Counted from the first letter of the stretch, positions 28,996 to 38,651 are shown. The stretch: 64,000 nucleotides of DNA from Clostridiales bacterium (GCA_017480325.1 JAFVAY010000005.1:1-64000); one strand, 5' to 3'. A program made the numbers and translations. Notes: a model not told the origin generated them from the sequence alone.

Positions 28996-30324
28996 TTATG
29001 CCTCCTGAAGCTCGGTCTTATAGTTCTTATGAGACTCACGAAGATAGATCTGAAGTACCGTAGACACCAGAGCAATATGTACCCAGAAGGGAGGTCGTAA
29101 TACATTCTGATTAAGCTGAAGGATCACAAACTCGAAGAAAAGAGCAATGAGCATCGCATATACTGGCTCACGGTCCTGCTTATCCCCGGGCCTCTTCTTC
29201 GCCTTAAGATATCCGCCGACCGTAAGGTCATACATATACTTGAAGAAGAAGTACGCGCCGAATATACCGTAGGCCGCCAGAGCCTCGAGAGATATACACA
29301 TACTGGCACCGCCGTTATTGGCGACCGTGTAATTTCTCGCCTTATATTCGATGATACCCGCATCGATTCCGCCAAGACTGCAGCCAAGGAAGGGACTGTC
29401 AAGAAACAGCTTCCACGTGTCTATAAAGCCTGCAGATCTGGCATCGGTCGAGTGGGATGCCGTGCCTCCGATACCGAGACCGCTTAAGTAATGAAGTACA
29501 AAGTCCACCTGGAATTCCACCGCCAGTATAAAGAGGATCGCTGCTATACCTACCATGATAGGCATTAAGGTGAAGAGTATCCTGATCACGGAGGCCTTCA
29601 TATGAATATATATTCTTAAGCACATAACACCTCTGTATACCACGTAGATCAGAAGGATCAGAAGTCCCATTCTGGAGGTGGATATAACGACAGCCCCTAC
29701 ATTGAGGATCGTGGATAGGATAAGATACTTCTTCCTCATACATCTGTAATTACGTCTCTCCACAAGATAGAGACAGATGATGGAGCCCATTATCATGTAA
29801 GTAGCATAGAAGGAGGGCTCGAAGGAGAATCCGTTGCTTCTGTGAAGATCGTTATACTGGGTCACGTAGAAATTGATACCTACGAACTGCAGAGCAAACT
29901 GCATGAATCCCACAACCGCAAGAGCATCAAAGCACAGGATATATTTTCTTACGATGGAATGGATCGATTCCTGTTTGCTCAGGAAGTACGTGAAAGTTAA
30001 GACCAGAACACAGTCGAATATCAGCCATAGGTCATATCCCACGGCATTGAATATGGTCTTGGAGTTAACGATACATATGGTATTAAAAACGATAACTATA
30101 AGAAGGTTATAGTAAGCCGTCAATATCTTAACGTTACCGTACTTGATGAGCCTCAGAAGAAAGAAGAACATAACGACCATTGCGACAAGCTGAGACACCC
30201 TTACCGTCAGACCTGCCACCTCGAAGGCCAGCACGATATCACAGGATGCTGTCAGAATACTGAACCATATGAGGGCATTTAATATAGCAGAGCCCTTGTT
30301 GAAACGTGTCAGTGTAAGATTCAT
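28996..30324 (-). CDS. O-antigen polymerase-like membrane protein (Wzy candidate)
   Basis: 442 residues with about eleven membrane segments and one longer outer loop. The loop carries RSNGFSFEPSFYATYM, a pattern typical of Wzy/O-antigen ligase proteins, and later GCSLGGIDAG. It would join repeat units at the outer face using undecaprenyl-diphosphate-linked substrate. A second polymerase-like protein is encoded at 33096, so its exact role is uncertain. Confidence 0.8.
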   Translation of the reverse strand: MNLTLTRFNKGSAILNALIWFSILTASCDIVLAFEVAGLTVRVSQLVAMVVMFFFLLRLIKYGNVKILTAYYNLLIVIVFNTICIVNSKTIFNAVGYDLWLIFDCVLVLTFTYFLSKQESIHSIVRKYILCFDALAVVGFMQFALQFVGINFYVTQYNDLHRSNGFSFEPSFYATYMIMGSIICLYLVERRNYRCMRKKYLILSTILNVGAVVISTSRMGLLILLIYVVYRGVMCLRIYIHMKASVIRILFTLMPIMVGIAAILFILAVEFQVDFVLHYLSGLGIGGTASHSTDARSAGFIDTWKLFLDSPFLGCSLGGIDAGIIEYKARNYTVANNGGASMCISLEALAAYGIFGAYFFFKYMYDLTVGGYLKAKKRPGDKQDREPVYAMLIALFFEFVILQLNQNVLRPPFWVHIALVSTVLQIYLRESHKNYKTELQEA

Positions 30325-30326
30325 AT

Positions 30327-31475
30327 TTATAGCTTGACCACCAGGTCCTGAATGTTTTTCTTGAAGGTTGCAAAGGTGAAGTTATCTATTACTCTCGCCT
30401 TGGCTGCAGCCCCCATGGATGTCCTTTTCGCGCTGTCTGAAGCCAGGAGCCTGATAGCCTCGGCATACGCCTTACTGTCAGAGTTAGGGCACTCAAGTCC
30501 TGTTACTCCGTTAAGGTTTACGTAGTTGACGCCGGAGCCTTCGATAGTGAATGTAACAGCAGGCTTCCCGAAGTACATACCCTCTGCCAGAGCCAGACCG
30601 AAGGCTTCATTCTTGGTTACGGACGGGAAACAGAAGATATCGCAAGCCATAAGCTTGGCACGAAGCTCCACATCACTCACCAGTCCTAAGAAATGAACCT
30701 TATCATCTCCCTTGGCAAGCTCCTTAAGCTCATCCGTAAGCGGACCCTTGCCCGTGATGTCGATAACGTAATCATCTCCCAGAAGTCCGGATGCCTCTAT
30801 TAGATACTTAAAGCCCTTATACTCGACGTGACGACCGACAGCAAGACAGGCCGTCTTGCCATTGTATTCTGTCTTAAGCTCCTCGGCTCTTTTTACGACC
30901 TCATCATTGATCTCAAGTCTGTTCTCATTAATACAGTTGGGGATCACCACGCATTTATCCGGAACAGATGATAGCCACTCGCTGCCCTTAACATAATTGG
31001 GGCTTGTGGCAATAAGCCTCGAGGATCTTGCTATAAGCCTTCTGTTTTGCCCCTTGAAGAACACCTTAAGGAATTTCTGCTTAACTATATCAAGGTGCCA
31101 ATAGGTTATTAGCTTAGTATCAGGATGGGTCTTAAGCGCCTTAAGAAGATATCTGGTACCGAAGGGATTAGGATAATGAAGTATCACGATATCAGGCTTA
31201 AAATCATCCATCGCTTCGCGTAGGCGTCTTCCATAGGACGCTGAGATAGACTGCGAGGATATCTTGGCGAAGCATCTGCAGCGTATGACCTTGATATCGT
31301 CCACGACATCCTCGGAATCCTTGGACTCCTTGGGACTTCCGTGATCGAAGGCAAACACCAGCTGGTCACACTCGGGCACTTCCTTCAAGGACAGCACTAT
31401 GTCGCGAGCTATCTGTTCCGTCCCTCCGGAGAAGGGATAGTAATATTTGGAGATATGTAAGACCTTAAGTCCCAT
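30327..31475 (-). CDS. GT4 family glycosyltransferase
   Basis: 382 residues, GT-B fold. ISKYYYPFSGGTEQIARDI begins the acceptor domain; AVGRHVEYKGFKYLIEA and the EX7E motif NEAFGLALAEGMYFGKP mark the donor domain. Typical for transfer of mannose, glucose or rhamnose from a nucleotide donor, retaining mechanism. Two bases after it begins the polymerase gene and four bases before it the Wzz gene ends. Confidence 0.9.
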   Translation of the reverse strand: MGLKVLHISKYYYPFSGGTEQIARDIVLSLKEVPECDQLVFAFDHGSPKESKDSEDVVDDIKVIRCRCFAKISSQSISASYGRRLREAMDDFKPDIVILHYPNPFGTRYLLKALKTHPDTKLITYWHLDIVKQKFLKVFFKGQNRRLIARSSRLIATSPNYVKGSEWLSSVPDKCVVIPNCINENRLEINDEVVKRAEELKTEYNGKTACLAVGRHVEYKGFKYLIEASGLLGDDYVIDITGKGPLTDELKELAKGDDKVHFLGLVSDVELRAKLMACDIFCFPSVTKNEAFGLALAEGMYFGKPAVTFTIEGSGVNYVNLNGVTGLECPNSDSKAYAEAIRLLASDSAKRTSMGAAAKARVIDNFTFATFKKNIQDLVVKL

Positions 31476-31479
31476 GCTA

Positions 31480-33066
31480 TCAGTCAGCGATATATCCTGC
31501 TACGGGCTTACCGGCAAGCATTATAAGCTTGAGCTCTTCTCTAATATCCTCGAACTTACTCTCGCCGTATCTTACCTCGAGAACAACACCGTCTACCTCG
31601 AGAAGAAGCTTTCTTGCAAGAGGATCGTCGATCAGACTGTCGGCGTTATATACCTTTCTGTCCTTGATCTTATCCTTCAGGCCCTTAACCGTCTCTCCCT
31701 TACCGATAACGAGAATGGACTTGATATCAGATCCGTAAACTGCCAGATTAGCTGCAGCTGCGGCGCCGGCATCCGAATTGCCCTCACCGAGTCTGCCCTT
31801 TCTTCTGAGCCACTTGTCTAACCTGCTGTGATGCTTATAAAGCTCTTCCTGTCCGTCTCTTACAGAGCCTAAGTCAAAGAGAGTAAATCTGTTGACCAGC
31901 TGAGACTTGGTAAGTGCGATAGTGCTGACGATATATTTGATTATGAGTATCAGAGCATAGAACAGGAAAGCGGCAAAAAGACCGACAGATCCGAACTTGA
32001 CACCCGTCTTAGCCGTCTCAAGAGGAACATTGGGGAGCTTATGCATGGTATTAACAATAAGGTCACCGTGCTGCTTCTGAAGATTCTTAAGGCTCTTGAT
32101 ATAGATCTCAAGATTCTCCTGAAGATCAACAAGCTGTTCGGAGGTCTCTGTCTGAAGGACCTGGATCCTATCGTCCTTTACCATGTTGAAGAAGTAGTTT
32201 ACGGTCGTTGTCTCATGAGGATTTACGGTCTCGCTTGTTGCCTCCCTATAGACCTCAACCTCATCAACAATGTACTGAAGAAGGTCAAGTGCAGATTCGG
32301 CAGAGGTACCGACCGTCTTTATTACGATAAGTCCGACTCTCGAGCCTTCAACATCAGTCGAGAGAGAGAAGTTAACATCCACATCCGTACTGACATTGGT
32401 GTTGGCACCTGAGCCGGAGGCTGTAGTGGAGCCGTTACCGCTGTCTATATTACCGAAGGTGATATCGGAGACCGTAATTGCCTCCTTGAGATACTTAACA
32501 TCGATACCGTTCTCCTCGGCATATTCGTCAAGATAGTTACCGTTCTTAAGATAATCGACATATGCAGACAGAAGCACATTTACCGCATTGGCAGGAGCTC
32601 CCTCGGACACAGTGATCATGATGTCAGCCTCGGCAGTAGGAACATACTGCGGAACAACATTCATGAGGATCGAATCATTGTAGTAATCCGTCATCGCCAT
32701 GAGGTCTCTTCTGGAGGTATAGATGATGTCGTTCATATTGTTGATACTGTCAAGAGTAGCAACCTCCTCCAGTATCTGCTGCTCCTCATCGGTGAGCATC
32801 TCGCTCTCGGGAAGCTCGATACCGTTCTTCTGAGCATAATTCGTGTTGCTCTGCTTCGCTACCAGTGCATCAGGATCATTAAGGTAGGTCTGATAAGCAG
32901 CTGCGAGCTTAGAGGTCTTGATCCCCTTCATGGCTCCCATAACACCGCCAAGGCCGATCCCGACGATCAGCATAACAGCCAGAAGTTTTCTCCAGTGAAG
33001 GAAAAGATAAGTCAACAGATCCTTAATGTTAATCTCGGTCTCGTCTTCGTTAATTATGTAATTCAT
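31480..33066 (-). CDS. Wzz/CpsC-type chain-length protein fused to a degenerate BY-kinase-like domain
   Basis: 528 residues. A Wzz domain is framed by two membrane helices (about 28-47 and 358-384) with a long outer part between them that includes a Ser/Gly/Thr-rich linker near 209-227 and a coiled region near 300-335. Residues about 395-528 lie inside and resemble the tyrosine-kinase half of CpsD: LAVYGSDIKSILVIGKGE, then VDGVVLEVRYGESKFEDI and LAGKPVAGYIAD. No Walker A (GxxxxGKS/T) is present and there is no C-terminal tyrosine cluster, so it cannot be a working BY-kinase. Controls polymer length; no separate CpsD or CpsB is in the window. Confidence 0.85.
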   Translation of the reverse strand: MNYIINEDETEINIKDLLTYLFLHWRKLLAVMLIVGIGLGGVMGAMKGIKTSKLAAAYQTYLNDPDALVAKQSNTNYAQKNGIELPESEMLTDEEQQILEEVATLDSINNMNDIIYTSRRDLMAMTDYYNDSILMNVVPQYVPTAEADIMITVSEGAPANAVNVLLSAYVDYLKNGNYLDEYAEENGIDVKYLKEAITVSDITFGNIDSGNGSTTASGSGANTNVSTDVDVNFSLSTDVEGSRVGLIVIKTVGTSAESALDLLQYIVDEVEVYREATSETVNPHETTTVNYFFNMVKDDRIQVLQTETSEQLVDLQENLEIYIKSLKNLQKQHGDLIVNTMHKLPNVPLETAKTGVKFGSVGLFAAFLFYALILIIKYIVSTIALTKSQLVNRFTLFDLGSVRDGQEELYKHHSRLDKWLRRKGRLGEGNSDAGAAAAANLAVYGSDIKSILVIGKGETVKGLKDKIKDRKVYNADSLIDDPLARKLLLEVDGVVLEVRYGESKFEDIREELKLIMLAGKPVAGYIAD

Positions 33067-33095
33067 GTTTGTCCTCCGAAGGGGGTGTAAGTAAT

Positions 33096-34313
33096 CTACG
33101 TAATTATACCATTCTTACTATATTTATTTATTAAAGGCTCTGTCTGTAAAATAGTTGAAATATCGGCCGTCAGAAGCACCAAAGTTATGTTATATGATAG
33201 TTCCAGCATATGATGCTCGATAATAAACGACAATGCCAGTATAGAAATGAACACCATTCCGTAAAGCATCCTCTCCCTTATAAGCCTTATTCCTATGAGT
33301 GCATAGATAACAAAAAGCACCAGCAGAAGCACTACTCCGTACTTAAAAAGATACTTGATATACGCCGAATCATAGAACACATAAGAATAATTACGGATTC
33401 CGCCGTTAGCGTTTCCGTTCTCGGCGAAGCTGCTGTTTCCCATAAGCTTGAAGCCGTAAAGAGACATACCTGTCTTCCCCAGGCTTAACCTGTAGGACAG
33501 CTTGGAATCAAGCACATACATCAGAGAATTCTCGGGATCGTAAAAATATGTCACTACGGTAATAAATACGGCAAAAAGAGGCATCATAAGCGAGACCACA
33601 GGCTTTGTTATCCTGTCGGAAATATTAAGAGGCTTAAACCCGCGAGTCTTTAAGATAAGCACTATAATAAGCATAAGTACGGCTCCGGCCATATCCACTC
33701 TCGCATGAGTAAAGTAGAACGCCACTGCCAGAAGGATCGCCGTTAAGGACAGCTCGATATAGGTTATCCTTTTCCATCTTACGATCAGATAAGTGATCAC
33801 CAGGTAGAAAACATGAGCGAAGCAGTCCGTCGGATAGATGATTCCGAAGGAGTGCCTCAGATGATCATTCTCTCCGTAGTTTGTCTGGAAAACATAATCG
33901 GGTATAACGCCGGTCTGCGAGCATATGAGTGCAAGTATGCTGATCAGCACTCCGATGTAGATGTAAATGATTCCTATCTTACGTAATGAGACCCTGCACG
34001 CGCCCACCGTTATAAGTGAAGCATCAAGCACAAGAGTATCCCCCCCAGCGATAAGATAAAACAACCCGAGCCCCATAAACGAAGCCAAAGCAGTCACTTC
34101 AAGGAGGCTATAGTCCTTACGATAAAGATACAGACGATAAAGGCCACAGAAGAACAAAGCTCCTCTGACGATACTGTAAATAACCCCCGGCACTCTCATG
34201 GCGAAGGTCGTAGTCTGAAGATAGAAGAAGATAACATAGCAGGAGAAGGCAAGAAGGTACAGCGCCTCCGTCATTGCCCCTTCATCCTTGATATATCTTC
34301 TAAGATCTGTCAC
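33096..34313 (-). CDS. Polytopic membrane protein, Wzy-like
   Basis: 405 residues with about ten membrane segments. The loop LRHSFGIIYPTDCFAHVFY and the following FTHARVDMAGAVLML resemble Wzy polymerases of Gram-positive capsule loci. It overlaps the sugar-transferase gene start by ATGA, in the position where wzy often lies. With the other candidate at 28996, one may be the polymerase and the other a ligase or a polymerase for a second linkage. Confidence 0.65.
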   Translation of the reverse strand: MTDLRRYIKDEGAMTEALYLLAFSCYVIFFYLQTTTFAMRVPGVIYSIVRGALFFCGLYRLYLYRKDYSLLEVTALASFMGLGLFYLIAGGDTLVLDASLITVGACRVSLRKIGIIYIYIGVLISILALICSQTGVIPDYVFQTNYGENDHLRHSFGIIYPTDCFAHVFYLVITYLIVRWKRITYIELSLTAILLAVAFYFTHARVDMAGAVLMLIIVLILKTRGFKPLNISDRITKPVVSLMMPLFAVFITVVTYFYDPENSLMYVLDSKLSYRLSLGKTGMSLYGFKLMGNSSFAENGNANGGIRNYSYVFYDSAYIKYLFKYGVVLLLVLFVIYALIGIRLIRERMLYGMVFISILALSFIIEHHMLELSYNITLVLLTADISTILQTEPLINKYSKNGIIT

Positions 34314-35728
34314 TTGGAGCCCTTCATACCCAGCACGGTACCTATGGTCTTGAAGAAGATCTTTATATCAAGACCGATACTGAAATTTCTGATATATTCG
34401 TTATCCAGTCTGACTATCTCTTCAAAGTCCTTGATATCCGATCTTCCGGACACCTGCCACATACCGGTAAGGCCCGGCTTCATGGCCAGTCTGCTCATGT
34501 GATGCCGCTTGTAATTCTCATACTCGTCAAGCGTAGGCGGTCTTGTCCCTATAAGCGACATATCTCCCTTAAATATATTCCAGAACTGTGGGAACTCATC
34601 GATACTCGCCTTACGCATGAAGTTGCCGGCAGGAAATATCCTTGGGTCATTCTCCATCTTGAACATAAGGCCGTTCATCTCGTTCTGACTCATAAGCTCC
34701 TTCTTACGCTCCTCCGCGTCGATGTACATGGAGCGGAACTTATACATAGTAAATATCTTACCGTTCTTTCCGACCCGCTTCTGCTTGAAGAAGACGGGAC
34801 CCGGGGCCTGAAGCTTGATTATCGGGGTAAGGATAATGGTCAGAATTCCGGTGAACACAAGCCCTATTGCCGATATCAAAATATCGAATATCCTCTTGAT
34901 AAGAAGCTCTCCCAGCGTCGCTCGGCTTATGGTAGAGGTTATAACGGTATAATTACCGATCTGATTAATTGATGCATTGATCATATTAGGGGTCTCAAGA
35001 TCCATAGCTCTGTGGACCGTAATACCCATATTAATAAAGGTGGAGGCAAGCCTGCCCCCGGCCTTAGTCAGCATGAACACGTCATTTATGGGATTAAGCT
35101 TAATATAATCCAGCATCTCCTTTTGCTTTATCACGGGGATGCCCATAAACTCCTTCTCCTGATATGCATCAGTGAAGATTATCCCCTTGAAGTGATAAAA
35201 GCCGCTGTTATTCTTCATGAGTGTGTCAATGAATGCCTCAGCACTGTCGGTCTGAGCCACAAGCAACACTCCCGCAGATTCCGAGCCCTCCATAAATTTA
35301 ACGCGAAGTATAAGCTTTCTGAAGGTTCGGAAAAGCATCATGACGGCAAGATCATACACGAAGAAGTATCCGATCATAAGACGCGAGTAAATAGCGGACA
35401 CCTTGATCACATATAGGAATGCAAACAGAGTGAACAGTATCTCGGCGTTAATTATAAAAATAAACCAGAATTCCTTCAGATGTCCTCTCTTCACGATACC
35501 TGTGTGGGGACCTGTGAACAGCATAAACACCAGATAAGCCAGTATAAGAACGACATTAACAAGGCGGAAAGCCTTTGACTCATCCGTCCCTCCGTTCGTT
35601 ATGATACGGAGGAAGTCACTAAGACCGTATCTGGTGATTATGGCGAGGACAAACGACAGCTCTATACAGAGCAGGTCGATTATTATGAAGTCCAGATGTT
35701 TAATTCTAGAATCTGCTTTGGAATCCAT
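34310..35728 (-). CDS. Initiating polyprenyl glycosylphosphotransferase (WbaP/CpsE-like)
   Basis: 472 residues. About four N-terminal membrane segments (to ~150) and a nucleotide-binding-like middle domain precede the catalytic region: KRIFDILISAIGLV, KQKRVGKNGKIFTMYKFRSM, IDEFPQFWNIFKGDMSLIGTRPP and LTGMWQVSGRSDI. This enzyme transfers the first sugar-1-phosphate to undecaprenyl phosphate and so starts every repeat unit. It is the first polysaccharide gene of the leftward block, nine bases after the cyclophilin gene. Confidence 0.93.
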   Translation of the reverse strand: MDSKADSRIKHLDFIIIDLLCIELSFVLAIITRYGLSDFLRIITNGGTDESKAFRLVNVVLILAYLVFMLFTGPHTGIVKRGHLKEFWFIFIINAEILFTLFAFLYVIKVSAIYSRLMIGYFFVYDLAVMMLFRTFRKLILRVKFMEGSESAGVLLVAQTDSAEAFIDTLMKNNSGFYHFKGIIFTDAYQEKEFMGIPVIKQKEMLDYIKLNPINDVFMLTKAGGRLASTFINMGITVHRAMDLETPNMINASINQIGNYTVITSTISRATLGELLIKRIFDILISAIGLVFTGILTIILTPIIKLQAPGPVFFKQKRVGKNGKIFTMYKFRSMYIDAEERKKELMSQNEMNGLMFKMENDPRIFPAGNFMRKASIDEFPQFWNIFKGDMSLIGTRPPTLDEYENYKRHHMSRLAMKPGLTGMWQVSGRSDIKDFEEIVRLDNEYIRNFSIGLDIKIFFKTIGTVLGMKGSK

Positions 35729-35737
35729 TATTAAGGA

Positions 35738-36223
35738 TTACACCTCAACCGTCATGATCTCGATAATAACGGGCTCCAAGGGTCTGTCATTGTAATCTGT
35801 CTTAACAGAAGCGATTTTATCGACTACTTCGATCCCCTCGATGACCTTGCCGAAGGCGGCATACTGACCGTCAAGATGCGGAGCATCCTCATGCATGATG
35901 AAGAACTGAGATCCGGCAGAATCGGGCATCATAGACCTCGCCATGGAGAGAACGCCTCTCGAGTGGTTAAGGTTATTGGGAACACCGTTAGACCTGAACT
36001 CTCCCTTGATGGAATATCCGGGTCCTCCCATGCCGGTACCCTCAGGGTCGCCTCCCTGAATCATGAAGCCGGATATGATCCTGTGGAAGGTGAGTCCGTT
36101 ATAGAAGCCCGAGCTCGCGAGCTTAATAAAGTTCTCCACTGTTATCGGAGCGATATCGGGATAAAGCTCAGCCTTGATATCTCCCAGGTCCTTGATCTTG
36201 ATTGTTACGATAGGATTTGCCAT
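35738..36223 (-). CDS. Peptidyl-prolyl cis-trans isomerase, cyclophilin type
   Basis: 161 residues, cytoplasmic, no signal peptide. GLTFHRIISGFMIQGGDPEGTG gives the catalytic Arg, and SMARSMMPDSAGSQFFIM and HLDGQYAAFGKVIEG complete the active site. Assists proline isomerisation in folding. It lies 12 bases after pncB and immediately before the polysaccharide initiating enzyme, so all may share a transcript. Confidence 0.95.
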   Translation of the reverse strand: MANPIVTIKIKDLGDIKAELYPDIAPITVENFIKLASSGFYNGLTFHRIISGFMIQGGDPEGTGMGGPGYSIKGEFRSNGVPNNLNHSRGVLSMARSMMPDSAGSQFFIMHEDAPHLDGQYAAFGKVIEGIEVVDKIASVKTDYNDRPLEPVIIEIMTVEV

Positions 36224-36235
36224 GTTAATTACCTC

Positions 36236-37693
36236 TTACTTTGTATTTCTGTATCCTCTAAGGATGTCATCTCTTATCTTCCACAGCTTCGGCGACAGAT
36301 CGACATAATAATTATGCGGGTTCTCGAATCTCTTCACGGAATCCCAAAGCGTATCGAGCTGCTTCGTGCAGTAGTTTCTGATATCGTTAATGGAAGGCAC
36401 GTCATACACCAGTTCTCCGTTTCTGAACACCTCCACCAGAAGCTTCTTGGCAGTATAGTTGGTAAGCGTCTTCGCCTTCCATGTCTCTACGGGATCGAAT
36501 ATCTCATAAGGCTCTCCCTCCGGAATAGGCTCTCCCTTTACGAAAAGCACATCTGCCAAAGCCTTACCGGTGTCCTTATCATAGAACCTTACGATCTCCT
36601 TGTCGCACGGAGTCGTAACCTTGGCCGTGGTCTCGGATATCTTCATCTTAGGGATCACGTTGCCGTTATCATCTTCTACTGCTGCGATCTTATACACACC
36701 TCCGAATACCGGCTCCGCCTTAGAGGTAATAAGCCTCTCACCGACTCCGAAGGAATCTATGCAGGCCCCCTGCGAGATCAGATCTCTTATAAGATACTCG
36801 TCAAGAGCATTGGACACAGTGATCTTACAGTCTGTAAGATCCGCCTCATCAAGCATCTTCCTGGCCTTCTGGGTCATATAGGTAAGGTCACCGGAATCGA
36901 TCCTTATTCCGAGCAGTCTCTTGCCCATAGGCTCGAGGACTTCATGAGCACACCTTATAGCATTGGGAATACCGGACTTAAGCACATCATAGGTATCCAC
37001 AAGAAGCAGGCACTTATCCGGATACGACTTGGCGTATGCCTTGAATGCTTCAAACTCATCATCGTAGAGCATGACCCAGGAATGAGCCATGGTGCCGGAG
37101 AGAGGAATGTCGAACTGCTGTCCGCAGATCGTACAGGATGTTCCGGCTGCACCTGCAATGTATGCAGCTCTTGCACCGAGAACAGATGCATCAAAGCCCT
37201 GCGCTCTTCTGGCACCGAATTCCATTATCGGCCTTCCTTCGGCAGCTCTTACGATCCTGGCGGTCTTGGTGGCAATAAGGGTCTGATGATTAATGGTACA
37301 AAGAAGTGCCGTCTCCAGAAGCTGAGCCTGTATAGCAGGTCCTCTGACCTTAATGAGCGGCTCTCTCGGGAATACCGGTGTGCCCTCGGGAACAGCCCAG
37401 ACGTCACAAGTGAACTTGAAATTCCTGAGGTAATCTATAAACTTATCGTCAAAGCCGTATCCGCTCAGGAACTCCAGATCCTCTTCCGTGAAGTGAAGAT
37501 TGGAAAGATAATCTATGACCTGCTCCAGTCCTGCCAATACGGCATATCCGCCCTGCTCGGGGACATTTCTGAAGAATGCGTCAAAGTAGACGATCTTATT
37601 TACATTCCCGTCATCAAGATAGCCCTTGCCCATGGTGAGCTCATAAAAATCCGTCAGCATGGTCATGTTAGTTCTGTTATTCCAACCGTCCAT
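36236..37693 (-). CDS. pncB: Nicotinate phosphoribosyltransferase
   Basis: 485 residues, the usual length of the longer bacterial NAPRT. First step of NAD salvage from nicotinate: ATP-driven formation of nicotinate mononucleotide from PRPP. MLTDFYELTMGKGY opens the enzyme, ARRAQG is the substrate loop and His204 in SGTMAHSWVM is the phosphorylated histidine. DTYDVLKSGIPNAI and RIDSGDL bind PRPP. Upstream lies the terminator of the SPFH gene and a possible overlapping promoter, so pncB may lead a transcript that continues into the polysaccharide genes. Confidence 0.95.
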   Translation of the reverse strand: MDGWNNRTNMTMLTDFYELTMGKGYLDDGNVNKIVYFDAFFRNVPEQGGYAVLAGLEQVIDYLSNLHFTEEDLEFLSGYGFDDKFIDYLRNFKFTCDVWAVPEGTPVFPREPLIKVRGPAIQAQLLETALLCTINHQTLIATKTARIVRAAEGRPIMEFGARRAQGFDASVLGARAAYIAGAAGTSCTICGQQFDIPLSGTMAHSWVMLYDDEFEAFKAYAKSYPDKCLLLVDTYDVLKSGIPNAIRCAHEVLEPMGKRLLGIRIDSGDLTYMTQKARKMLDEADLTDCKITVSNALDEYLIRDLISQGACIDSFGVGERLITSKAEPVFGGVYKIAAVEDDNGNVIPKMKISETTAKVTTPCDKEIVRFYDKDTGKALADVLFVKGEPIPEGEPYEIFDPVETWKAKTLTNYTAKKLLVEVFRNGELVYDVPSINDIRNYCTKQLDTLWDSVKRFENPHNYYVDLSPKLWKIRDDILRGYRNTK

Positions 37694-37710
37694 ACGTCAT
37701 CCCCCTTAAG

Positions 37711-37742
37711 ATTATAAAAGGCTCCGGTGTACCCGGAGCCTT
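37711..37742 (-). terminator. Intrinsic terminator after the SPFH gene
   Basis: A perfect 10-bp stem (37718-37727 pairs with 37733-37742, core GGCTCCGG/CCGGAGCC) with a 5-base loop, followed on the minus strand by TTTTATAAT. It ends the nfeD-SPFH transcript 26 bases after its stop codon. Confidence 0.88.
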
Positions 37743-37743
37743 A

Positions 37744-37772
37744 ATTATACCATTATTAACCTTTCCTATTAA
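37744..37772 (-). promoter_or_regulatory. Possible pncB promoter overlapping the upstream gene end
   Basis: TATAAT at 37744-37749 with TTAATA 17 bases upstream (37767-37772). The -10 is perfect but the -35 is weak, and the start of transcription would fall inside the terminator hairpin. Only 17 bases separate that hairpin from pncB, so the promoter must overlap it or lie further upstream. Confidence 0.35.
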
Positions 37773-38650
37773 GACTTGATGATTTCCTTGACGGAAGTTG
37801 CAAGTCCTGCAACGCCCTGAAGCTCAGAAGGAATGATGATCTTCGTTGCCTGACCGTTGGCGATCTTCTCCATAGCCTCGAGAGATCTGATCTTAACAAG
37901 ACCGTCGTCTGCCTGAACATCCTTGATCATCTGCAGACCCTGAGCCTTAGCCTCATTGATCTTAAGGATAGCCTCTGCCTGACCTTCGGCCTCGCGGATA
38001 GCTGCTTCTTTTCGAGCCTCGGCGCGAAGAATAGCTGACTCCTTCTCACCCTCTGCCTCACGGATGGCTGCCTCCTTCTTACCTTCTGCTATGAGGATAG
38101 CCTCTCTCTTCTCACGCTCAGCCTTCATCTGCTTCTCCATCGCTACCTGAATCTCACGGGGAGGAATGATGTTCTTAAGCTCAACTCTGTTGACCTTGAT
38201 GCCCCAGGGATCTGTTGCCTCGTCCAGGATCTCTCTCATCTTGGAGTTAATTATGTCACGGGATGTGAGTGTCTGGTCGAGCTCCAGGTCACCTATGATG
38301 TTACGAAGGGTCGTAGCAGACAGATTCTCGATAGCCATTATAGGACGCTCGATACCGTAGGTGTAGAGCTTAGGATCAACGATCTGATAGAACAGGACCG
38401 TATCAATCTGCATCGTAACGTTATCCTTTGTGATAACCGCCTGAGGAGCAAAGTCTGCAACCTTCTCCTTCAGGGAGATCCTCTTCGCTACCTTATCGAA
38501 GAAAGGAACCTTAAGGTGGAATCCCGTATCAAAGGTCGTCTTATATGTACCGAAACGCTCGATGATATGTGTTGTAGCCTGAGGTACGATGTCGATAGAC
38601 AGTACTGCCAAGATGATGAAAACCAATGCAATAATAATGATTGCCCACAT
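37769..38650 (-). CDS. SPFH/stomatin-like membrane protein (QmcA family)
   Basis: 293 residues. One N-terminal membrane segment (about 2-20) is followed by the SPFH domain (ERFGTYKTTFDTGFHLKVPFFD, VDPKLYTYGIERP) and a coiled coil from about 165 to 240 with repeated KEAAIREAEG units. Forms oligomers on the inner face of the membrane and is tied to membrane microdomains and protease control. Paired with nfeD in the same transcript, as is common for this family. Confidence 0.93.
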   Translation of the reverse strand: MWAIIIIALVFIILAVLSIDIVPQATTHIIERFGTYKTTFDTGFHLKVPFFDKVAKRISLKEKVADFAPQAVITKDNVTMQIDTVLFYQIVDPKLYTYGIERPIMAIENLSATTLRNIIGDLELDQTLTSRDIINSKMREILDEATDPWGIKVNRVELKNIIPPREIQVAMEKQMKAEREKREAILIAEGKKEAAIREAEGEKESAILRAEARKEAAIREAEGQAEAILKINEAKAQGLQMIKDVQADDGLVKIRSLEAMEKIANGQATKIIIPSELQGVAGLATSVKEIIKS

Positions 38651-38651
38651 T

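Noticed and set aside
35876..37717. A 613-codon open frame on the plus strand opposite pncB and the cyclophilin gene
   Set aside because: It is antisense to two highly conserved genes, has no recognisable domain and no ribosome binding site; an effect of codon bias.
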